This document shows, piece after piece, positions 16,051-20,743 of a stretch of 20,743 nucleotides of DNA. Position numbers and translations under genes: made by a program. The stretch spans positions 1 to 20,743 of the forward strand of contig JAKAQB010000062.1 of assembly GCA_021811865.1 (NCBI GenBank), written 5' to 3'. This stretch comes from Actinomycetes bacterium (lineage in GTDB: Bacteria; Actinomycetota; Acidimicrobiia; Acidimicrobiales; Palsa-688). The stretch's first letter is position 1, and the number at the start of each line of letters is the position of its first letter. The notes under the pieces were generated by a model. It ran no database searches, was not told the origin of the DNA, and saw only the letters and a list, made by a program, of their open reading frames with translations.

Positions 16051-16389
16051 TCACCGCCGGGCCGCGGCGGCCTCCTGGACTGTCAACTCGGCCGCCGGGT
16101 CCGCTTCCAGCCGCTCGTCAGGGATGGGCTCACCGCTCTTCACGGACAGGCCGTAGGTCCCGGCGTCGAGCCGGGCCTCGGCGCGGGCGATGGCGTCGAG
16201 CCGGGCGCGGAGCCCGGCGGCCACGGCCTCGTCCGTGCCGTCGGCCGTCAGGGGTTGGGCGCCGTCGTCACGGTCGGCGTGCTCGTCGCCGGCCTCCCGC
16301 ACCGCGTCCCGGCGACCGACCTCGGCGAGCAGCCGTTGGACCTCTTCCCGTTCCTCCCGCAGTAGCTGGCGGGCGCGTTGCTCGTCCAC
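16051..16389 (-). CDS. DksA/TraR family protein lacking the zinc-finger cysteines
   Basis: A 112-residue relative of DksA/TraR, proteins that enter the secondary channel of RNA polymerase and modulate initiation. Residues 1-75 are charged and helical (coiled-coil-like), with an acidic stretch DEHADRDDG near the middle. The C-terminal segment LDAGTYGLSVKSGEPIPDERLEADPAAELTV aligns with the DksA zinc-finger region, but all four Cys positions are replaced: Ser82, Ser85, Thr103 and Glu106. It therefore cannot bind zinc in the usual way. The GTG at 16389 has a strong GGAGGAAA Shine-Dalgarno sequence; the frame stays open far upstream over holB, but that part is antisense shadow. It sits on the opposite strand between tmk and holB, splitting the replication cluster. 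Confidence 0.85.
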   Translation of the reverse strand: MDEQRARQLLREEREEVQRLLAEVGRRDAVREAGDEHADRDDGAQPLTADGTDEAVAAGLRARLDAIARAEARLDAGTYGLSVKSGEPIPDERLEADPAAELTVQEAAAARR

Positions 16390-16491
16390 CTGTTTCCTCC
16401 CCCGGGATCGCAGCGGATCAGACGCTCGGAGTATGCCTCGGCAAGCGGCGGTCGCGCGCCATTCTCTCCGCCGGCGGGTGGGGAGGCCATG

Positions 16492-17598
16492 ATGGGGGCG
16501 GTGAGCTCTCCGTCCGTCGACCTCCCCAGCGAGCGGCTGTTCGCCACCGTGGCGGGCCAGCCCGCAGCGGTCGCCGCCCTGCGCGCCGGCGCCCGCCGGC
16601 CCGTGCACGCCTACCTGTTGGTCGGTCCGGAGGGGACCGGCAAGAGGGCGGCCGCCGCCGCGTTCGCCGCCGCCCTGCTCTGCCCCGGCGGCGGTGACGG
16701 AACCTGCGACTCGTGCCGGAGGGTCCTTGCCGGCATCCATCCCGACGTCGCCGTGGTGGAGCGGGAAGGGCCCGCCATCACGATCGACGCCGCCCGGGAG
16801 GTCACGCGCCTGGCGGCGCGCTCCCCGGTCGAGGGGGACCGCAAGGTCCTGGTCCTGACGGACTTCCACCTCGTCGGTGTGGCCGGGCCGGCGTTGCTGA
16901 AGACGATCGAGGAACCGCCGCCGTCCACCGTGTTCGTCGTCCTGGCCGAACACGTCCCAGCCGAGCTCGTCACGATTGCCAGCAGGTGCGTGCGGATCGA
17001 CTTCCGCCCGGTTCCGCTCGCCACCGTGGTGGAGCTGCTCGTCGCCGACGGCGTCAGCCCCGAGCGGGCCGGCCACCTGGCCGAGGTCGCCGGCGGCCGT
17101 CTCGACCGGGCCCGCCTCCTCGCCACCGACCCCGGGTTCGAGGCCCGCCGCCAGGCGTGGCGGAGCGTGCCCGCACGCCTCGACGGCACCGGGGCAACGG
17201 CGGCGGCCATCGCCGACGAGCTCATCGGGCTGCTCGACTCCTCGGTCGAGCCGCTGAAGGCCCGCCAGGCGGCCGAGGCGTCCGCCCTGGAGGAGCGCAA
17301 CGCCCGGGCGGCGTCGGTGAACGGGAAGGTGGGTCGGGCCGCCCGCGCCGATCTGACGGCCGGCGTGAAGGACCTGGACGAGCGCCACCGCCGCGAGATC
17401 CGCAGGCAACGCACCGACGAGTTGCGCACGGGCCTGGCGATCCTCGCCGGCGAGTACGGCGACCGGCTGGCCGATGCGGGGTCGCGTGCGGCGGCGATCT
17501 CCGCCATCTCCGCCATCGACGAGCTGGGCCGCAACCTCGTCCGCAACCCCGGCGAGACGCTCGCCCTGCAAGCGTTGCTCGTGGGGCTGGACCGCTGA
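16492..17598 (+). CDS. holB: DNA polymerase III subunit delta prime
   Basis: A 368-residue clamp-loader subunit of the AAA+ fold; with delta and tau it loads the sliding clamp during replication. The Walker A-like loop is VGPEGTGKR (residues 44-52), more intact than in the E. coli subunit, and LVLTDFHLV (120-128) is the Walker B-like strand. The SRC motif (SRCVRIDF, 164-171) supplies the conserved Arg. Three zinc-site Cys are seen (64, 72 and 75, LLCPGGGDGTCDSC) instead of the usual four. ALLKTIEEPPPSTVFVVLAE is highly typical of delta prime and gamma/tau. Two adjacent ATGs occur at 16489 and 16492; the second has the better Shine-Dalgarno spacing (GGAGG, 5 nt). It diverges from the dksA-like gene by 102 bp and converges with the CoA transferase. 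Confidence 0.95.
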   Translation: MGAVSSPSVDLPSERLFATVAGQPAAVAALRAGARRPVHAYLLVGPEGTGKRAAAAAFAAALLCPGGGDGTCDSCRRVLAGIHPDVAVVEREGPAITIDAAREVTRLAARSPVEGDRKVLVLTDFHLVGVAGPALLKTIEEPPPSTVFVVLAEHVPAELVTIASRCVRIDFRPVPLATVVELLVADGVSPERAGHLAEVAGGRLDRARLLATDPGFEARRQAWRSVPARLDGTGATAAAIADELIGLLDSSVEPLKARQAAEASALEERNARAASVNGKVGRAARADLTAGVKDLDERHRREIRRQRTDELRTGLAILAGEYGDRLADAGSRAAAISAISAIDELGRNLVRNPGETLALQALLVGLDR

Positions 17599-17627
17599 GC
17601 GCGTAGCGGCAGGGTGGCTCAGCGGTC
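17590..17627. terminator. Stem-loop spanning both stop codons of convergent genes
   Basis: GACCGCTGAGC (17590-17600) and GCTCAGCGGTC (17617-17627) form a perfect 11-bp inverted repeat with a 16-nt loop. Each arm contains the stop codon of one gene: holB ends GAC CGC TGA on the forward strand, and the CoA transferase ends with the same codons on the reverse strand. It could end transcription in both directions or protect both 3' ends. No U-tract follows. Confidence 0.5.
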
Positions 17628-18926
17628 GGTGGGCTCTGCCGGGATGGCGCCGCTGGCTCGCAGCCGGGCGATGGCCGCCGGCGACAGCCCCACCTCGGCG
17701 AGCACCTCGTCGGTGTGCTGGCCGACGAGTGGCGCCGGCCGGCGGGGCGCCGGGGCGGTGCGGCGAACCGTGGCCTCCCCGCCTCCCCGAGCATCCCGCC
17801 TGCCGCCGCCCCCACACCCGCCGCCGTCCCCACGCCCGCCGCCGTCCCCACGCCCGCCGCCGTCCCCACCCCCGAACCTCACCGGCGGCGGAATGGCCCG
17901 GTAGGCGCCGGCGACGGGGTGCTCGACGACCGGGAGCGCCTCCACCAGCGCAGCGAGGGTCGTCACCTCGGTGGCCGGCACCCCCTCCTCGCGGCAGTAG
18001 GCCATCCACTCGGCGGTCGTACGGGTCGACAGCACGCCGTGGACCTGCTCGTAGAGGTGGTCGGCGTTCTCGATGCGCGCTCGGCCGGAGGCGTACAGCG
18101 CCGGATCCACCCGGGACCCCTCGCCGGTCTTCTCGAACAACGCCTCGTAATGGGCGTGGGAGTAGGGCAGGACGTGGATCCACCCGTCGAGGGTCTGTTG
18201 CGGCCGGCGGTTGGGGCTCAAGATCCGCGAGTAGCCGGCCGGGGCGAGAGGAGGTCGGGGGATGGCACCCGCCCCGTGCTCGACGAGCACGAAGGAGGCC
18301 GCCGTCTCGCTCATCGGCACCTCGACCCTCTCTCCCTGCCCGGTGCGCTCCCGACGGAACAGGGCGGCGATGACCGAGTACGCGATCGTCAGGCCGCAGA
18401 GCTTGTCCACGAAGATGGTCGGCACCAGCCGCGGGGTGCCCGTCTGGAGGCGGAAGGCGTCGGCGACCCCGGTAGCCGCCTGGATGACGTCGTCGTAGGC
18501 GGGGTCGTCGGCGCGGTCGCTCCCCGTCGGCCAGCCGTGGGCCTCGCAGTACACGATGTCGGGCCGGACGGCGGCTACGTCCTCGTAGGTGAGTCCGGCC
18601 CGGGCAAGGCCGCTCGGGCGGATGTTGGTCACGAGCACGTCGCAGGACGCGGCGACGCGCAGCAGGGCGTCCCGACCGGCGGGGTGCTTGAAGTCGAGGC
18701 GGAGGCTGCGCTTGTTGCGCATCAGGTTGAGCGCAGTACCCGAGAGTTGGGGGTGCGGCCCGGGTCCCATGATCCGGTTGGCCTCGAGGGTCGTGCCCTC
18801 CACGACGATGACGTCGGCCCCGAGGTCCCCGAGGATCTGCGTGGCGTACGGACCCATCACCACGGTCGTCAGGTCGAGCGCGCGGACCCCGTCGAGGGGC
18901 CCGGCGCCGGCGTCGCTCGTCACCAT
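17619..18926 (-). CDS. CaiB/BaiF family (family III) CoA transferase
   Basis: A 435-residue enzyme of the family that moves CoA between carboxylic acids (formyl-CoA:oxalate, carnitine, or racemase-type members). The N-terminal segment GPLDGVRALDLTTVVMGPYATQILGDLGADVIVVE is characteristic. NKRSLRLDFKHPAGRD and the catalytic Asp174 in PTIFVDKLCGLTIAYSVIAALFRRERTGQGERVEVPMSE are conserved. Its substrate cannot be told. Near the C-terminus (about 352-382) there is a Gly-rich insertion of GDGGGR repeats, encoded by an 18-bp tandem repeat, that is not part of the fold and is likely a flexible loop. The ATG at 18926 was chosen by homology; a weak -10-like CATGAT (18933-18938, reverse strand) lies 6 nt before it. 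It diverges from the riboswitch-gcvP unit. Confidence 0.92.
   Translation of the reverse strand: MVTSDAGAGPLDGVRALDLTTVVMGPYATQILGDLGADVIVVEGTTLEANRIMGPGPHPQLSGTALNLMRNKRSLRLDFKHPAGRDALLRVAASCDVLVTNIRPSGLARAGLTYEDVAAVRPDIVYCEAHGWPTGSDRADDPAYDDVIQAATGVADAFRLQTGTPRLVPTIFVDKLCGLTIAYSVIAALFRRERTGQGERVEVPMSETAASFVLVEHGAGAIPRPPLAPAGYSRILSPNRRPQQTLDGWIHVLPYSHAHYEALFEKTGEGSRVDPALYASGRARIENADHLYEQVHGVLSTRTTAEWMAYCREEGVPATEVTTLAALVEALPVVEHPVAGAYRAIPPPVRFGGGDGGGRGDGGGRGDGGGCGGGGRRDARGGGEATVRRTAPAPRRPAPLVGQHTDEVLAEVGLSPAAIARLRASGAIPAEPTDR
17801..17872. repeat. 18-bp in-frame tandem repeat within the CoA transferase gene
   Basis: Three near-identical copies of CGCCGCCGTCCCCACGCC (17819-17836, 17837-17854 and 17855-17872) are preceded by a degenerate copy (17801-17818). 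The unit is six codons long, so changes in copy number keep the frame and lengthen or shorten the GDGGGR loop of the protein. Confidence 0.88.
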
Positions 18927-19009
18927 CCCGACATCATGGCCGGACGGGGACGGGTGGTTTGTTGAGCCCCGACGGCGGCGGGGTGCTCCACACCGCCCGT
19001 CGCCGGCGC

Positions 19010-19015
19010 TACGAT
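19010..19015 (+). promoter_or_regulatory. -10 element for the glycine riboswitch-gcvP transcript
   Basis: TACGAT about 30 nt before the first aptamer. The transcript would start near 19022 and contain the whole riboswitch. No clear -35 box is visible. Confidence 0.4.
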
Positions 19016-19040
19016 GAACGCCGACAACCGAACAGCCGAT

Positions 19041-19228
19041 CGAGCCGGAGCGGGAGAGTCCCCCATGCGGGGCGCCGAAGGAGCAACCTCCCCGGAATCT
19101 CTCAGGCCAAGCGACCGCCCGGCGAGGCACCTCTGAGGAGACGGGGCCCCGCGTCCCGCGCCGACGGGGCAAGCCGACCGCAGCCGTGTGGACCGGCGAA
19201 GCTCTCAGGCACCGACGACAGAGTGGGG
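19041..19228 (+). ncRNA. Tandem glycine riboswitch (two aptamers)
   Basis: Both aptamers show the conserved glycine-riboswitch core. Aptamer 1 (about 19044-19109) has GGGAGAG, then CCGAAGGAGCAA, then TCTCAGGCCAA. Aptamer 2 (about 19127-19226) has GAGGAGACGGGG, then CCGACGGGGCAAGCCGACC, then GCTCTCAGGCACC. CTCTG (19131-19135) pairs with CAGAG (19219-19223) to close the P1 helix of aptamer 2. The linker between them is about 20 nt. Such RNAs bind glycine in both aptamers and usually switch on the glycine cleavage system. The gene downstream is gcvP, which fits. The same CAGAG can also pair near the gcvP Shine-Dalgarno sequence, suggesting control of translation. Confidence 0.93.
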
Positions 19229-19276
19229 AATGGTCTTTAGCCGCGCCTCCCCGGCGCCCCGACCTCTGGAGTCCCC

Positions 19277-20743
19277 ATGATGACCTCCCCGGAGTCCGCC
19301 CGATTCGCCCGACGCCACATCGGCCCGAGCGAGGCGGAGCAGGCCAAGATGCTGGCCGCGCTCGGATACGCCACGCTCGAAGACCTGATCGACGCCGCAC
19401 TGCCCCCCGGGATCCGGCACCACCCCGAGACGACGATCCCGGCGGCTGGCGACGAGGAGGAGGTCCTCGCCGAGCTCCGGGCGCTCGCCGACCGCAACCA
19501 ACCCGGCGAGCCCATGATCGGCCTCGGCTACTACGGGACGGCGACGCCGGCGGTGATCCGTCGCAACGTCCTCGAGGACCCGTCCTGGTACACGGCGTAC
19601 ACGCCGTACCAGCCGGAGATCAGCCAGGGTCGCCTCGAGGCACTCCTCAACTTCCAGACCATGGTCGCCGACCTGACAGGCCTGCCGCTGGCCAATGCGT
19701 CGCTGCTCGACGAGGCGACGGCGGTGGTGGAGGCCGTGGGCGTCATCCGCCGAGGGGGGCGGCATCCGGGCAACCGGCTACTGGTCGACGCCGACGCGCT
19801 CCCCCAGACGATCGCCGTGCTGCGCACCCGGTGCGCGGCGATCGGCGTGGAGGTGGAGCTGTTCGACCCAGCCGGCGGCCTGCCCTCCGCCCCGCTTCCT
19901 CCCGCCCCCGCCGCCCCCGCCGCCCCGGCCCCCGCCCCCGACGGCGTCTTCGCCGTCGTCCTCCAGTACCCCGGTGCGTCGGGTGCGGTGCGGGACCTGC
20001 GCCGGCTCGTCGCCGACGCCCACGGCAGGGGAGCGATGGTCGCCGTCGCCGCCGACCTGCTGGCGCTCACGATGCTGGCGCCTCCCGGTGAGTGGGGCGC
20101 TGACGTGGTGGTGGGATCGACGCAGCGCTTCGGCGTGCCCCTCGGTTACGGGGGTCCCCACGCCGGGTACCTGGCGGTGCGCGACGGGCTCGAGCGCTCG
20201 CTGCCCGGTCGCCTGGTCAGCGTCTCGGTCGACGCTGCGGGTCGGCCGGCCTACCGCCTGGCGCTGCAGACCCGGGAGCAGCACATCCGCCGGGACAAGG
20301 CGACGTCCAACATCTGCACCGCCCAGGTGCTGCTTGCCGTCGTCGCCTCGATGTACGCCGTCTACCACGGCCCCGAGGGCCTCGCCGCCATCGCCAGGCG
20401 CGTCCACGACCACGCTGCCCGGATCGCCGAGGGACTGCAGGCCGCAGGCGTCGAGCTCGCCGGCGACACGTTCTTCGACACCATCACCGCCCGGGTCCCG
20501 GGCCGGGCGGCGGAGGTGGTCGCCGCCGCCGCCGCCGGCGGCGTGCACCTGCGCCTCGCCGACGCGGACCATGTCGGGGTGGCCTGCGCCGAGACGACGA
20601 CCGAGGCACATGTCCGGACGGTCCTCGAGGCTCTCGGGGCGCCGCCGCCCGCCCTCCCCGGCACCCCCACCACCGCCCACCCCGCCCACACCACCACCAC
20701 CCCCGCGAGCGCCAGCAGCCCTCCGAGCAGCGTCTCCCGCGCC
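19277..20743 (+). CDS. gcvP: Glycine dehydrogenase (decarboxylating), P-protein, N-terminal half (runs off the window)
   Basis: The first 489 codons of the P-protein of the glycine cleavage system, which decarboxylates glycine with pyridoxal phosphate and passes the aminomethyl group to the H-protein lipoyl arm. The frame is open to the window end. The family signature [49 protein letters not shown] is followed by [11 protein letters not shown], and later by [17 protein letters not shown] and [23 protein letters not shown]. The PLP-binding Lys is in the missing C-terminal half. A Pro/Ala-rich insert occurs at about residues 196-220, and another Pro/Thr/Ser-rich stretch at the end of the window marks the linker between the two halves. 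ATG codons lie at 19277 and 19280; GGAG at 19268-19271 serves either. Expression is expected to be controlled by the upstream riboswitch. Confidence 0.96.
   Translation, partial: MMTSPESARFARRHIGPSEAEQAKMLAALGYATLEDLIDAALPPGIRHHPETTIPAAGDEEEVLAELRALADRNQPGEPMIGLGYYGTATPAVIRRNVLEDPSWYTAYTPYQPEISQGRLEALLNFQTMVADLTGLPLANASLLDEATAVVEAVGVIRRGGRHPGNRLLVDADALPQTIAVLRTRCAAIGVEVELFDPAGGLPSAPLPPAPAAPAAPAPAPDGVFAVVLQYPGASGAVRDLRRLVADAHGRGAMVAVAADLLALTMLAPPGEWGADVVVGSTQRFGVPLGYGGPHAGYLAVRDGLERSLPGRLVSVSVDAAGRPAYRLALQTREQHIRRDKATSNICTAQVLLAVVASMYAVYHGPEGLAAIARRVHDHAARIAEGLQAAGVELAGDTFFDTITARVPGRAAEVVAAAAAGGVHLRLADADHVGVACAETTTEAHVRTVLEALGAPPPALPGTPTTAHPAHTTTTPASASSPPSSVSRA

Noticed and set aside
16390..18183. 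The upstream part of the long reverse frame that contains the dksA-like gene
   Set aside because: Only 16051-16389 is coding. The rest is antisense to holB, and a GTG with a strong Shine-Dalgarno sequence marks the real start.
17715..18965. A 416-codon forward open frame opposite the CoA transferase
   Set aside because: It is antisense to a clear family III CoA transferase with its catalytic Asp and has no motif of its own.

Overview
This is a very GC-rich bacterial window whose genes are typical of Actinobacteriota, most likely an uncultured or environmental member of the Acidimicrobiia. I base this on the topA-tmk-holB neighbourhood, a K+-independent proton-pumping pyrophosphatase, an STAS/HATPase anti-sigma pair, a 24-residue DLW-39-like microprotein, a Cys-less DksA/TraR protein and an AbiEi/DUF559 gene. 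The lineage is an inference; there is no rRNA or tRNA gene here to fix it.

Layout. 1-602 (-): start of an MFS transporter. 696-2405 (+): glutamine-dependent NAD+ synthetase. 2517-3050 (+): unrecognised helical protein. 3083-3157 (+): one-helix microprotein. 3179-3931 (-): HAD-IB phosphatase. 4104-4751 (+): PhoU-like protein. 4848-5186 and 5215-5700 (+): anti-anti-sigma factor and anti-sigma kinase. 5716-6615 (+): EamA permease, overlapping tail to tail an LpqC/PHB-depolymerase-like esterase (6596-7528, -). 7669-8436 and 8433-10931 (+): a DtxR/MntR-type metalloregulator translationally coupled to a membrane H+-pyrophosphatase. 10935-11040: a C-rich tandem repeat, then a 51-bp nested palindrome that leads straight into an AbiEi/DUF559 nuclease-like gene (11046-11993). 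12097-14946 and 14943-15581 (+): topA and tmk, overlapping by 4 bp. 15582-16050: gene-free stretch with a 63-bp nested palindrome. 16051-16389 (-): Cys-less DksA/TraR protein. 16492-17598 (+): holB (DNA polymerase III delta prime). 17619-18926 (-): family III CoA transferase. 19041-19228: tandem glycine riboswitch controlling gcvP (19277 to the window end).

How it works together. topA, tmk and holB form a DNA-replication cluster, interrupted by the dksA-like gene and the palindrome. The riboswitch ties glycine decarboxylase expression to glycine. The regulator/pyrophosphatase pair suggests metal-dependent control of a Mg-PPi-driven proton pump, with a 19-bp imperfect palindrome over its promoter as the candidate operator.

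Two patterns run across the window. First, six genes that are not inside operons have a TANNNT -10 element exactly 6-8 nt before the start codon and no Shine-Dalgarno sequence, the signature of leaderless transcription. Genes inside operons, or with leaders, carry recognisable Shine-Dalgarno sequences. Second, two unrelated-sequence palindromes (10990-11040 and 15699-15761) share one architecture: a long perfect outer inverted repeat, 4-nt non-pairing spacers on both sides, and an inner inverted repeat around a single central base. That shared design, and the nuclease-like gene abutting the first copy, is the most unusual thing here.
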